Below, one piece after another: positions 20,325 through 33,116 of a stretch of DNA of 64,000 nt. The stretch covers positions 37,875,001-37,939,000 of the forward strand of contig CM056726.1 in assembly GCA_029844215.1 (NCBI GenBank), given 5' to 3'. The notes beneath the pieces are model-generated. The model had not been told where the DNA came from, ran no database searches, and was given only the letters and a program-made list of their open reading frames with translations. Positions within the stretch are counted from its first letter, which is position 1. Every line of letters begins with the position of its first letter. This stretch comes from Przewalskia tangutica. Its lineage: Eukaryota; Streptophyta; Magnoliopsida; Solanales; Solanaceae. Made by a program: the position numbers and the translations under genes.

Positions 20325-20700
20325 ATGAAGAATTTATCCGATGATGAGGGAAACATAGAGATGTCCACCTTTGCTAATGCCATCCGACCACTCTAAATTC
20401 CAGGGAATGCAAGTTTCCATATCACTTTAACCATGCTCCACATGCTCAACAACAAGGGCCTATTCAAAGGATCGACACCCGACAACCTGAATATGCACTT
20501 GAGGAATTTCAATGAGGTGTGCCTTGCATTCTGTCATCCCATCGTGTCTGAAGAAGTCATGAAGCTAAGGCTCTTCCACTTGTGTTTAATGGGGAAGGCT
20601 ACTATTTGGTTGGATGATTTGCCTTATGAGACCATCACTACATGGACCGGATTGGTTGAGGCATTCCTTGAGAGATTTTTCCCACCAGCTCGTATATTCT
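20325..20700 (+). pseudogene. Athila gag, part 1 (interrupted by N5)
   Basis: Starts at ATG 20325 and has a stop near 20394. From 20433 it is open: MLHMLNNKGLFKGSTPDNLN, then LRLFHLCLMGKATIWLDDLP and FLERFFPPARI, the conserved capsid motifs of plant Ty3/gypsy gag (Athila type). The frame ends in N5, which inserted after ATTCT at 20700. The continuation begins at 30221. Confidence 0.9.
20696..20700 (+). repeat. Target-site duplication of N5, left copy (ATTCT)
   Basis: ATTCT precedes TGTCACGACC at 20701 and is repeated at 30216-30220 after ATAACA. The gag reading frame resumes directly after the right copy. Confidence 0.93.
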
Positions 20701-23700
20701 TGTCACGACCCGATTCCGGGCCCGTGACTGGTGCCTTACCCCGGGCACCCTAGTGATACAACATCAGAGTAATCAGCGGAACATAAAACAATACAAGACA
20801 TATTATGAAATATGAAACAATAATCTGAGAAAACTTGCCTTCTAAGATAAATATAAATAACAACTTTTTCCAATATGAATAGCTTTAATCCTTTTACAAA
20901 CCCCGCCCACAACAAGATTACTGCACTTCTACGAATGATATGACAACAACGACGGATGGTTCGCCATACCCCCGAATGTAAGCACCAACAACAACAGGAC
21001 TATACCAAGACAAGCCTCCGAGAAACGGAGCTTCCCAAACGCTGAATCAGACCAAGAGCGGATCAACGATCGCGTACCTTTACTGCAGATGAACGCAGCC
21101 CCGAAGGAGGTTAGTACAACAGTACCAAGTATGTGAATCAAAATATCAGAATGAAATCATAGTAGTCTATATAAAGCAGAGACATGTATGATAACAAAAC
21201 TACAGCTCATATCAAGTCGTGACTCACGCCTCAAAGTCATCACTCAAATATAACAATGGGTCTCACGCCCACAACATCAATCATGCCCGTGGAATACCTT
21301 CCTCACCGCAGCTTTATGATATAAAAGCACCAAGGAACACACATGAACACCAGTCCCACTGTGCCATAATAACACCGCACGGTAAGTACGGCGCATAGCC
21401 GACTACTAACACCTACGCACTAACAAGGTCATGAATCAGATTATAAGATCTGCTTGCACCGCCACAGATCAAAGCCGCCACTTGCCCGCAGATCTAATGC
21501 GCGTCTAGCCTCGAACTTTCCGCACTCCGCATAGGCCAATCTCATCGCCCGCATGAGGTATTCCCGCATCGAGAGTAGCTACTCCCGATCGCCCCGACTT
21601 CGCACCGCACGGGCCATACGTGGACCGCATGCCCATAAAGGACGACACTAACACGAACTCGTAGCTCCGCATAGGCCCTCAGGACTGTATGAGGTATTCT
21701 CGAATCATAGGTCCATCGACCACCCGAAGTCTACCCCCAGACGGAGGCGCTTAACCCCCGGAATCATCTCAAAAGATGAGTGATGTAAAATACTAACATA
21801 ACAGCTTATCGTTAAACAACATAAGCACAACAAAGGAAAACCCCTTTACACAAACATCACAAGATACTAACACACGTAGCATCCTAGCATGTTTACTTAT
21901 CAATCAACAAGAAAGTATTACAAGGCTATCACAAACCAACACAATCAAGTTATACACACAAGGTACTTTCTACTATATGCCAACAAGTTCGGGGTTTTAT
22001 CCCCAAAGTACTTCATACATTAACTCTTAAAAAGATACGTTACTTTCACAATGTCACACAATACCCGTAGTATAAAAATAGAGTGACTATCTTTTTAAAG
22101 TAAATCAATTACTTCTCTTTGTAAAATCAAGTAGCAACATTCTTTTCCAATGTTCAAGTTTGCCTAATTTCCAATGTTCAAGTTTCTTATTTTAGAAGGG
22201 TTTCGTAGTTCGTAGTCTTATTCATTTAAGAATATAATTCTCTTTTAACTATCTGAGAAACATAAGCCTTATATGTGAGTAGGGTATTCTTGTTTATAAC
22301 AATCTTATTACAGCAGCCATGATCTAGGAAATATCATTTTGTCTCATCTTAGCTTCTATGCAGATGGAAGTTTCTACTGGTTTTAATAATACTTAATCTG
22401 TCAAAACATTTCCTTTTATTAACGCTGCAGTGGTTTGTCGATACACATTCTGATTTCCGAAACCAGTAAAACATTCTTAAGCCGTTATACCTAACTTCCC
22501 ATAAAGCTAGTATAACTCTTAAGTTTTTCAAAAAAAACCAAGTATTACTTCTTCTTTCGAAATGATTCAAAAATCTTTTGAAATACTTCAAGTTCTTTAT
22601 TAACACATAATAAGCCAGTTATAGTTTAAATCAGTTACCTTTAAAACCACAAGTATTTTCTTACCAACATAAAGTCGTTATAACCAACTTCCCATAAAGC
22701 CGTTATAACACTTTATGTTTTAAACCAATCAAATACATTTAGCATATGTGACGCTCACCGTACTACATAGTTCACACATATCATGCTAGAAGAGATAGGA
22801 AGAGGTTCACATACCTCGCGACGTGTATCGACTAATAGCAAAACGCCCAAGTACTTCCAACCGCCGGCTACTCCTTAAGCCGTAGATCGCGCCACGCCGT
22901 AGTACTCAACCTATAAGGCCACAAGCGCGCTTATTAATATTTAGATCCCTTCAGAGAACATTCTACGTAAAATTCGGCAGACCTCCTCCCCGCAACAAAC
23001 AGAAATCTCCTCCTCTATCGGCCGCTACCAAGCCAACCAGTGGGGTTATACGCCTAAACCGACGTGCACAATTCTACCTCACGTAAAAGCTACACAAGTC
23101 TCACAGTAATACACCCCATGTAAAATACAATCAAGATTTTCTTTCAAAAGGTTTCTTATTATTCAGGCTTAAGTCAAAAGACATTGCCGATAACAACGTT
23201 CAGTTCTATATATAGTATACTTCAACTATATAGTCTAACAATCATGTAATTTCCAATTACAATAGAGGGACAAGATATTTACCTCGATAAGCCCATAATT
23301 ATCCGAGTTTAAAGTCGCTCCTGAGCAAGGTTTAGCTCCAACCCCGTGCGCTCCAACCCGCTCCAAACTACCCTTAGAAGTTCTAACCAACTTCTACACT
23401 ACTACTCCAACTATCCATGGAGATTTTCCTTAGGGTTTCGGTTTTGTGACTGACGGGAAGTATAATAGTATAACTGGGCTTTTCGTATAAGTATAACCTT
23501 AGAATACTACAAGGTATACGGCTAAGGTAATTTGGGCATTATAACAATACTTTTGAGAGTATTTCTACCAAGAGGGGGGGTGTATTATACGAGACAACTA
23601 GGCTGTGGGGTACCCCACGCCACACTACAAGGAGTGGGAGAGGCTCTCGCCATGGCCTTTCAAAGGGAGAGGGCTCTTGGACGAGAGTCAACAAGAGGGG

Positions 23701-24206
23701 AGAGGGAGGGATTTTAACACTTAGAAGATTTGTGGAAAGGATGAAGAATTCATCAAAGGGAGAGGGGTATTTATAGGTCAAGTGAAGGCCAACCAATGGC
23801 CAAGATCTTGCCAAGTGCAAGGCAAGTGTAGGGCCAAGATCAAGCCAAGTGCACCCTAACCCTACTCCACCAAACATGGCACAAAACAAGCCACAAAACA
23901 AGGCCCAAACTAAGGGACCAATCGGCCAAGGCCAACCACCCTTGACCGCCCCCTCTAAACCGTCCAATGAGGGTGACAAGTGTCACCCTCCCGTTGGCCC
24001 AAAATATTTCGTCTCTCGGAAAAATCCGCAAAAAATATAAATGACATAGCCGGAATTTTCCCTACGAAAGCTGTGGAAACGTTTCATCGAAAAACGACTC
24101 TAATCGGTGTCAGGCACAAGGTGAAAATCGGCCAAGCCTACTTAAGCTTCAAAAAATTTCTACGTACGTCCTTACGTACATACACTGGAAAATACGGGGT
24201 ATAACA
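20701..24206 (-). mobile_element. 3' LTR of N5 (3,506 bp)
   Basis: Plus-strand text starts TGTCACGACCCGATTCCGGG and ends ATACGGGGTATAACA. It includes a reversed TATA box (TATTTATA at 23768-23775) and a mutated G-box (GACAAGTGTCAC near 23970). It retains ACTGG at 20727 and ATCAGAG at 20764, where the sister LTR has ATCG and ATCGAG. The 146-codon minus-strand frame at 23539-23979 lies in promoter sequence and shows no domain. Confidence 0.92.
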
Positions 24207-24241
24207 TTCTCCCCTCCTTAGAAACATTCGTCCCGAATGTT
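24207..24241 (-). promoter_or_regulatory. PPT and adjacent palindrome of N5
   Basis: TTCTCCCCTCCTT (24207-24219) is the reverse complement of the polypurine tract AAGGAGGGGAGAA. It is followed at 24223-24241 by the palindrome AACATTCG-TCC-CGAATGTT, exactly as in N4 and N6. Confidence 0.93.
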
Positions 24242-25830
24242 CCTTCTATGTCTCAAAACAAACGCGCGCCGGTATAGTCTTTACTACTATACTTACGAGA
24301 ACAAATCCGCCACACCGCCACGTAAAATACCGCGCAAATACTCACATCTAAGCCCACGAAAACACCTCTAACATCACCAAAGTAATGATCACAACTACGC
24401 TTGCCATACCGCCGCTTCTCCTTTACTCGTCGTGATACCACTTTTGTCACTTTGCCGCGAGGTTCTAGTGTCACTCCGCGACGCAACAAATGGTACCGGC
24501 GCATGCGATCCCCGAGGTCGTCGTGACACTCGAACTTACCACATTTCGAGCATCGCTCGCCTCCAAAACTCGGGTTACTATCTCTAACGTGGTCATCATT
24601 AATCGAACACTCAACGGATCTCCGATACTTTCCGATCATAACAATACGAAAGATCGGACGCATCGCCTCCTAAGCCTGACGCAAAGCTAACATATAGGCA
24701 ACCCGCCTACTCGCACCAGACCGCAAGGCCCAAAGTAACTCGGGCTAAGTTCCTCTGCTTTCCAAAACTCGCCACACCCAAACCGTGGTATCTTCAAGAA
24801 GACCGACCGTCAACCTCAACTCTAAGCCGCCGCCGATAATCCGCACGATTCCTCCGAGCCGCCAAAACCTCTTCTAGATAAGCTTCGCCTATCCACACCG
24901 TTGGAACAAACTCAACCAACTATCTCAACCTTGCCAACATCGAACCAATCGATCAAGAACTTACACTTCCGCCCTACAAGGCTTCATAAGGAGACATCCA
25001 ACACCGAAATGGTAGCTAACAACACTCCTTCAACAGAGATATCAAACTCGCAACTACCCTCAAATCCAAACACCGCCCGAGGCGAATGTGATTCTCGAGA
25101 CTCACCCGAAGTTCCTAACCCCGCTCGTATAACTTCCGTAAAAGAAAATAGCCACAACCGGGCTTCATCGTCATAAGCGGCGTAGGCACCCCGCAAATTT
25201 ACAACCTTTCTCGATAAAACAACACCGCCGAGTAAACGGTCTTTGCTAGAAAACAAGACGCCGACCTCTCGCCCGACCATCGTCGAACGATCCACGACTC
25301 GCACGTTGGTTAACTAAACTCGCCTAACACCTCGTAATCCCAACCCAAAGCCGACCACCACAAACTGACCCCACCACCAAACCTGCCGCGGGTTGACCCG
25401 CAACGTGGCCTCAACCCGACCCGGCAACGCGCACCATACTAGCTCCCCGAACCGGAACAATCTCACTAATCACGTTACGAAAACCTAGCGGTCTCCTTAG
25501 CTCGACTACCCTCTTTCATTCCACACTACTCAGGGACTAATCCCACCAACATAACTCACGTTCACTATGCACTCCTATAAGGGTCAAACATAACCAATAC
25601 ATATTTTACTCGAGATGGCCTTACCTCTAAGGTCTCTACGTATAAAACTCTAAGACTCACACCTTCTCTATCCCCCAAAATCTTACTTGGTTAAACCACC
25701 AAGATTCCTAACTAACACACTGCTATCAGAACATAGCACTTAAGGTATACTCACCTAATCAAATAAACAAAACCCTATAGGGTTAAAGATATCTCTATAT
25801 CTACTGCTTCACTCCCCTTAGTCGTTCTAA
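24242..25830 (-). other. Non-coding internal block of N5
   Basis: No pol domain in any frame. It holds the palindrome GCGGGTTGACCCGC at 25388-25401. At 24433-24450 it holds an 18-base copy of the PBS/LTR junction (TGATACCACTTTTGTCAC) inside the element. The 24253-24663 and 24984-25304 minus-strand frames (136 and 106 codons) have no family resemblance. Confidence 0.7.
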
Positions 25831-26537
25831 TCAAACTCGCCTGTAGGCGATAGCTAAGGGGCGTGACGAACTACCCACCGCAGATCGAAGGCTAAGTCCT
25901 CCTACAAGGACACTCTTCGACACCAGACCCTGATAGTCATAGGTACAACAAGTACCAACTAAAAGATGACATTCCCGATGACGCTCGCCACACCGGAACC
26001 GAAGCCCCGAGTTCACCAACTCTGCATAACCCGAACGCCCCAAATCCGCGAAGACCACTCGACCGCGGATGTGCATAATCAAATCCACGCGAGGTGACTC
26101 GCCTAAAGTTACCAGCGACTCGCCGCCCGCCTTCTTCTCGCCCTCGTTAACCCGTCGATCTCACGCTTTCGGCCGCGCATAAGCCCGCATACGTGCCATG
26201 CTCGCTTCAATCAAGAATTCATCTTGCACAACCTCTTTAAAACGCCATCAAGACTCGCGTACATCCAGATACTCTCCGTAGCCAAACCCATGGCTAGCAA
26301 TAGGTTGCTTTGCAATCTATATTCACCGCTCCTGGCCGTGGAATCAAGGTCCAAACATCGCGGGCCGCAGCAGAACCGCCGCCGCTGCTTAAAAACTCTT
26401 TAAGCTAGCGACGCCGCAGAACTCCCGAATGAAGCACTACCCTAGGTAATGATTGGGCACGTGCCTCGCCACCCTCCGAACTCTACTCGCAGCCTCCTCC
26501 GCTTTGCCTCCCGGGCCCGGTTGCCTACGCGAGGCAT
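25831..26537 (-). pseudogene. gag remnant of N5
   Basis: The ATG is at 26537 (plus strand 'gaggcat'). Fragments of the gag C-terminal half are readable in several frames, including a relic of the region between capsid and nucleocapsid. The minus-strand frame 26088-25831 holds RCGERHREC followed by CCTYDYQG, a double zinc-knuckle area in which Cys and His ligands are lost. It is longer than the N4 and N6 remnants but is still without an intact capsid core. Confidence 0.72.
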
Positions 26538-26721
26538 AACGATAAGTGGAAATAATTTCGCCGTAGGTCCAACTTACAACACGCCTCTAAGGCACGATCT
26601 CGAGTGAGAAGAATAGAAACCAATCCTAAATACCCTATAGCCTCCTCGATTATCGTGGTGCACAACACACCGATAATCAAGACTTCATCGATACGGCTCA
26701 GACACTTTCCGAGGATTAATC

Positions 26722-26732
26722 GCTCGATACCA
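26722..26732 (-). promoter_or_regulatory. Degenerate primer-binding site of N5
   Basis: GCTCGATACCA, against GCTCTGATACCA in N1 and N6: one base is missing, the same change as in N4. It lies four bases from the LTR edge at 26737. Confidence 0.8.
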
Positions 26733-26736
26733 CTTT

Positions 26737-29700
26737 TGTCACGACCGATTCCGGCCCGTGATCGTGCCTTACCCCGCACCCTAGTGATACAACATCGAGT
26801 AATCACGAACATAAAACAATACAAGACATATTATGAAATATGAAATAATAACTGAGAAAACTTGCCTTTCTAGATAAATATAAATAACAACTTTTTCCAA
26901 CATGAATAGCTTTAATCCTTTTTACAAACCCCGCCACAACAAGATTACTGCACTTACGAATGATATGACAACAACGACGGACAGGGCTCGCCATACCCTC
27001 GAATGTAAGCACCTACAACAACAGGGACTATACGAAGACAAGCCTCCGAGAAACGGAGCTTCCCAAACGCCGAATCGTGACCAAGAGCGAGGATCAATGA
27101 TCGTGTACTTTACTCGCAGATGAACGCACTCAAGGAGGTCGATAACAGTACAAGTATGTGAAATCAAAATATCAGAAATGAAATCATAGTAGTCTATATA
27201 AAGCAGAGACATGTATGATAACAAAACTACGCTCATATCAAGTCGTGACTCACGCCTCAAAGTCATCACTCAAATATAACAATGGGTCTCACGCCCACAA
27301 CATCAATCATGCCCGTGGAATACCTTCCTCACCGCCTAGCTTTATGATATAAAAGCACCAAGGAACACACATGAACACCAGTCCCACTGTGCCATAATAA
27401 CACCGCACGGTAAGTACAAGGCATAGCCGACTACTAACACCTACGCATCAACAAGGTCGCGAATCAGATTATAAGATCCGTCTGCATCGCCACAGATCAA
27501 AGCCGCCACTTGCCCGCAGATCTAATGCGCGCTTCAGCCTCGAACTTTCCGCAGCCCGCATAGGCCAATATCATCGCCCGCATGAGGTATTCCCGCATCG
27601 AGGGTAGCTACTCCAAGATCGCCCCGACTTCGCAGCCGCATGGCCACATGGACCGCATGCCCATAAAGGACGACACTAACCTGAACTCGTAGCCCGCATA
27701 GCCCCCGGGACTGCATTTAGGTATTCTCGAATCATAGGTCCATCGACCCTCCCGAAGTCTACCCCGCACGGAGGCGCCTTAACCCTAATCATCTCAAGAG
27801 ATGAGTGATGTAAAATACTAACATAACAGCTTATCGTTAAACAACATAAGCACAACAAAGGAAAACCCATTTACACAAACATCACAAGATACTAACACAC
27901 GTAGCATCCTAGCATGTTTACTTATCAATCAACAAGAAAGTATTACAAGGCTATCACAAACCAACACAATCAAGTTATACACACAAGGTACTTTCTACTA
28001 TATGCCAACAAGTTCGGGGTTTTATCCCCAAAGTACTTCATACATTAACTCTTAAAAAGATACGTTACTTTCACAATGTCACACAATACCCGTAGTATAA
28101 AAATAGAGTGACTATCTTTTTAAAGTAAATCAATTACTTCTCTTTGTAAAATTAAGTAGCAACATTCTTTTCCAATGTTCAAGTTTGCCTAATTTCCAAT
28201 GTTCAAGTTTCTTATTTTAGAAGGGTTTCGTAGTTCGTAGTCTTATTCATTTAAGAATATAATTCTCTTTTAACTATCTGAGAAACATAAGCCTTATATG
28301 TGAGTAGGGTATTCTTGTTTATAACAATCTTATTACAGCAGCCATGATCTAGGAAATATCATTTTGTCTCATCTTAGCTTCTATGCAGATGGAAGTTTCT
28401 ACTGGTTTTAATAATACTTAATCTGTCAAAACATTTCCTTTTATTAACGCTGCAGTGGTTTGTCGATACACATTCTGATTCAAACCAAGAAACATTCTTA
28501 AGCCGTTATACCTAACTTCCCATAAAGCTAGTATAACTCTTAAGTTTTTCAAAAAAAACCAAGTATTACTTCTTCTTTCGAAATGATTCAAAAATCTTTT
28601 GAAATACTTCAAGTTCTTTATTAACACATAATAAGCCAGTTATAGTTTAAATCAGTTACCTTTTAAAAACCACAAGTATTTTCTTACCAACATAAAGCTG
28701 TTATAACCAACTTCCCATAAAGCCGTTATAACACTTTATGTTTTAAACCAATCAAATACATTTAGCATATGTACGTCTACCGTACTACATAGTTCACACA
28801 TATCATGCTAGAAGAGATAGGAAGAGGTTCACATACCTCGCGACGAGTATCGACTAATAGCAAAACGCTCCAAGTACTTCCAACCGCCGGCTACTCCTTA
28901 AGCCAGGTAGATCGCGCCACGCCGTAGTACTCAACCTATAAGGCCACAAGGCGCTTATTAATATTTAGATCCCTTCAGAACATTCTACGTAAAATTCGGC
29001 AGAACCTCCCCAACAACAGAAATCTCCTCCTCTATCGGGCCGGCTACCAAGCCAACTGCGGGGTTATACGCCTAAACCGGACGTACAATTCTACCTCACG
29101 TAAAAGCTACACAAGTCTCATCAGAATACCCTATGTAAAATACAGCCAAGATTTTCTTTCAAAAGGTTTCTTATTATTCAGCTTAAGTCAAAAGACATTG
29201 CCGATAACAACGCTCGCTTCTATATATAGTATACTTCAACTATATAGTCTAACAATCATGTAATTTCCAATTACAATAGAGGACAAGATATTTACCTCGA
29301 TAAGCCCATAATTATCCGAGTTTAAAGTCGCTTCCCGAGCAAGGTTTAGCTCCAACCCCGGCGCTCAACCCGCCTCCAAACTACCCTTAGAAGTTCTAAC
29401 CAACTTCTACACTACTACTCCAACTATCCATGGAGATTTTCCTTAGGGTTTTGGTTTGTGGACCGACGGGAAGTATAATAGTATAACTGGCTTTTCAGAT
29501 AAGTATAACCTTAGAATACTACAAGGTATACTGGCTAAGGTAATTTGGGCATTATAACAATACTTTTGAGAGTATTTCTACCAAGAGGGGGTGTATTATA
29601 CGAGACAACTAGCAGTGGGTACCCTACACGCCACACTACAAGGAGTGGAGAGGGCTCTCGCCAGGGGGCCTTTCAAAGGGGGAGAGGGGCTCTTGGACGA

Positions 29701-30215
29701 GAGTCAACAAGAGGGGAGAGGGAGGGATTTTAACACTTAGAAGATTTGTGGAAAGGATGAAGAATTCATCAAAGGGAGAGGGGTATTTATAGGTCAAGTG
29801 AAGGCCAACCAATGGCCAAGATCTTGCCAAGTGCAAGGCAAGTGTAGGGCCAAGATCAAGCCAAGTGCACCCTAACCCTACTCCACCAAACATGGCACAA
29901 AACAAGCCACAAAACAAGGCCCAAACTAAGGGACCAATCGGCCAAGGCCAACCACCCTTGACCGCCCCCTCTAAACCGCCCAACGAGGTGACAAGTGTCA
30001 CCTCCCGCTGGCCCAAAATATTTCGCCTCTGAAAATCCGCAAAAATATAAATGACATAGCCGGAATTTTCCTACGAAAGTCGTGGGAAACGCTTTCATCG
30101 AAAAACGACTTAATCGTGTCAGGCACAAAGTGAAAATCGGCCAAGCCTACTTAAGCTTCAAAAAAATTTCTACGTACGTCCTTACGTACATACACTGGAA
30201 ATACGGGGTATAACA
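26737..30215 (-). mobile_element. 5' LTR of N5 (3,479 bp)
   Basis: Sister of 20701-24206, with the same landmarks. The TATA box is at 29784-29791 (reverse). The first 100 bp carry many CHG-type changes: CCCGATT to CCGATT, ACTGG to ATCG, CCCGGGC to CCCGC, ATCAGAG to ATCGAG, ATCAGCGG to ATCACG. Long stretches such as 27880-28470 are almost identical to the sister. Confidence 0.92.
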
Positions 30216-31625
30216 ATTCTAACTCTGAGATGAGATCTTGACATTCTTTCAATTTCCGGGTGAAGCCTTGTACGATGCATGGTTAACGTTCAAAAAGAAT
30301 CTTAAACAATGATACACCTATGGGTTGAGTAATGATGTCTTTCTACAAACATTCTATCAGACACTCGATTCGGTCAACAAGTTGGTGGCCAACAACATAG
30401 CGGAGGGTGCCTTGATGGATAATTTTTTCACTGTGGTGAGTAAGCTTCTTGATAAGATAACAAAGACAAACCATGTTTGGCATACGAGATCGTTGAAAGT
30501 AATTTGGGGTGGTCCCTTTAAAGTGATGTGTAGAGAAACATTGAGAAAGAGAGGGACGAGACCATAGCGCAATTGATGACCCAAATGACGGTTCTTACAA
30601 AACATGTGATGGAGAAAAGGACCAAAAAATGAATATGACTACTAGCATGGGTCCTAATAAAAGTACAACTGAGATAGTACCCTATGATCATAAAGGGTAC
30701 AATGAGAATGAAGAAGATGTGAACTTTGTGAACAATGTGCAAGGGAGGGGTTTCCGCTCTAATTACCAAGGATCGTGCCAACTATGGTGATATAGTAATC
30801 AAGGCAGGAATCAAGGTTGGACAAATTATCAAGGTGGATTTAATTGGAGAGAGACAAATGAACAGAGATGGAGATAGAACAACAAAAATGGGTACCAAAA
30901 CCATAGCTCCAATCCTTATGTTCCACCAAGAAGGAAAGCTTACCAACAACCGACCTAACCTTCTCCTTACCACAATTGTAAGTTTACTAGAGATCCCGCT
31001 AGTTTAAAACTTTAAAAGATGATATCTAAGGTGTTGAAAAATCAAGACAAGTTTGAGGTAAATATAAAAGAGCTCAGTAATATTGTATCCTCACATTCAA
31101 CGTCTATCAAGCAACTAGAGACCTAATTAAGGAAATCCCTTCCAGACTAAATCCAATACAAAAGGGTACTCTTCCTAGAGATACGGTCGCCAATCCAAGA
31201 TACGAAGGGGGATGGGTGTCTCATTGTCTAGCTATCTATACTATAAGTGATAAAGTGTTGGAGGAACTGAAGATGCCGATAGATGTGGTAGATGAAAGGT
31301 TGATTGCGGTTGAAAAGCTGAAACAGAGTGATGATAAGATGGTAGATGATTTTGTCTTGATTGAAGAAAAGGTTGATGAAAAGGATAAAGTTCTTGAAAA
31401 TAAAGAAGGGAACGACAAGGAAGAGGAGGCTCCGAAAGCCTTAAATCATATTCCAAGGCCTCCTCTTCCCTTTCCACAAAGATTTGCCAAAAGAATTGAA
31501 GATGACAAGTTCAACAAGTTCTTGGAAATGCTAAAGCAATTATCGGTTAATATTCTACTAGTTGAAGCCTTGGAGAAATCTTGGGGTATACCAAGTTTAT
31601 AAGAGATTTTATCACAAAAGAAGCG
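30216..31625 (+). pseudogene. Athila gag, part 2 and linker
   Basis: After the duplicated ATTCT the gag continues: FFQFPGEALYDAWLTFKK, a stop at about 30309, then YGLSNDVFLQTFYQTLD (from 30320). A poor region with frameshifts follows (30570-31200). From 31216 a 128-codon frame has an acidic, lysine-rich linker and RPPLPFPQRFAKR, then DDKFNKFLEMLKQLSVNI. This proline-rich motif and 'FxKFLExxKxLxVNI' block precede the protease in Athila elements. The protein is broken by at least three stops or frameshifts. Confidence 0.85.
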
Positions 31626-32110
31626 AAGGGTGAGTTTTGAGAAAGTGAATGTTACTCACCAATGTAGCGCCATCATTTCTAGCTCCATTGTGAAGAAGCA
31701 AGAATATCTCGATGCTTTCACCATTATGTGCACCATTAGAGTGTACCAATTTGAAAAGGCCATTTGTAACCTTGGAGCAAACATCAATTTGATGTCGTTC
31801 GTCATTTTTAAGAAGTTAGGTTTAGGCAATCCCTGACCTACAAGTATGAGGTTGCTCATAGTATATGGGATGGTGAAGAGACCAATACGGATCATATATA
31901 ATGTTCTTGTGAAAGTTGACAAATTTTTCTTCCCTACTGACTTTATGATATTCGATTGTGCGATTGACTATGATGTTCCCATAATATTGGGATGGTTATT
32001 CTTAGCGACGGTGAGAGTGGTATATGATGGGGAGAGTAGAGAATTAAAGTTATATATGAATGATGAAGATGTTATCACCCATGTGTGCAAGTTCATAAAA
32101 CAATCTATGG
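31626..32110 (+). pseudogene. Athila protease domain, inactive
   Basis: From 31630: HQCSAIISSSIVKK, then AICNLGANINLMSFVIFKKL near 31755-31815. Active Athila proteases have D-L-G-A at this place; here the catalytic Asp is Asn. A stop follows (31838), then in the next frame RPIRIIYNVLVKVDKFFFP and VPIILGWLFLATVRVVYDGE, the C-terminal half of the domain. The protease would be dead even without the frameshift. Confidence 0.87.
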
Positions 32111-33116
32111 ATATGGGGATGATTCAATGATTGATGTGATTGATGATGAGGTAGAATTAAATAACGAGGTTGATGTCATTAAAGGGGCATTGATGGAGAT
32201 GTTGTTAAACCACGATGATGAGGTATTTGAAGGGATTGTGGAGATCGTGCTTGATCTTAAGGGACAATGGCCATATTCTTATGGTCCCAAGCGTTTGACC
32301 TTAGAATTAGAAAATCGTGGAGTCCCTCCTCTCAAGCCTTCTATTGAGGAACCACCAACCCTTGAGCTCAAGACAATTCCAATCCATTTAGAGTACAAGT
32401 TTCTTGGGCCAAATGATTCTTTACCGGTTATTATCTCATCAAAGCTAGATGCAAGTCAAGTAGAAGCTCTATTGTCTATCTTGAGAACTTACAAAAGGGA
32501 AATTGGGTAGACTATTGTGGATATCCGAGGGATAAGTCCTGGTGTGTGTACTCATCGAATACATCTCGAAGAGATTATTTCCCTAAGTTTTGAGCATCAA
32601 AAGAGGTTAAACCCCTCAATGCAAGAAGTAGTCAAGAAGGAAATTATGAAGTGGTTAGATGTCGGGGTAGTGTACCCTATTTACGATAGTTCATGGGTGA
32701 GCCTCGTGCAATGTGTGCCAAAAAAAGGGATCGCAGTGGTCCCAAATGATAAAAAATAACACTTCACTTGTCCATATAGTATATTTACTTTTCGAAGGAT
32801 GCCTTTCGTTCTTTGCAATGCTCCCGCCACCTTCCAACATTGCATGATGAATTTTTTTTATGATCTAGTAAAAGATGTTGTGGAGGTATTCATGGATGAA
32901 TTCTCCGTGGTTGGGGTGTCTTTTGAAGCTTTCCTGGAGAATCTCTCCCTAGTATTGAAAAAATGTGAAGAGACCAATTTGGAGAAGTGTCACTTCATGG
33001 TCACGGACGATATAGTTTTTTATCACAAAATCTCCAAGGATGGTATTGAAGTAGACAAGGCCAAGATTGAAGTGATAGCCAAGTTGCCTCCTCTAACAAC
33101 CGTAAAGGGTATTTGA
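32111..33116 (+). pseudogene. Athila reverse transcriptase with internal deletion
   Basis: 32127-32510 is the RT N-terminal region (LEYKFLGPNDSLPVIISSKL). After a stop, 32517-32759 has DIRGISPGVCTHRIHLEE to VSLVQCVPKKG. The next blocks (finger/palm up to the substrate-binding part) are deleted at about 32757. The frame resumes at FTFRRMPFVLCNAPATFQHCMM (32788). The catalytic box reads FMDEF at 32889-32903: the second Asp of the DD pair is Glu. It ends at a stop at 33114. Non-functional. Confidence 0.88.

Larger units (their letters stand above)
20701..30215 (-). mobile_element. N5: complete non-autonomous Ty3/gypsy LTR retrotransposon (9,515 bp)
   Basis: 3' LTR 20701-24206 (3,506 bp), internal region 24207-26736 (2,530 bp), 5' LTR 26737-30215 (3,479 bp). 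The orientation is minus, with ATTCT on both sides. The internal region has a PPT, both palindromes, a gag remnant with a zinc-knuckle relic and a degenerate PBS. No pol is present. It disrupts the gag of the large Athila element. Confidence 0.93.

Noticed and set aside
23539..23979. 146-codon minus-strand ORF as a gene
   Set aside because: It lies in the U3/promoter part of the N5 LTR, is low in complexity and Gly/Trp/Leu-biased, and its counterpart in the sister LTR (29636-30016) is differently framed.
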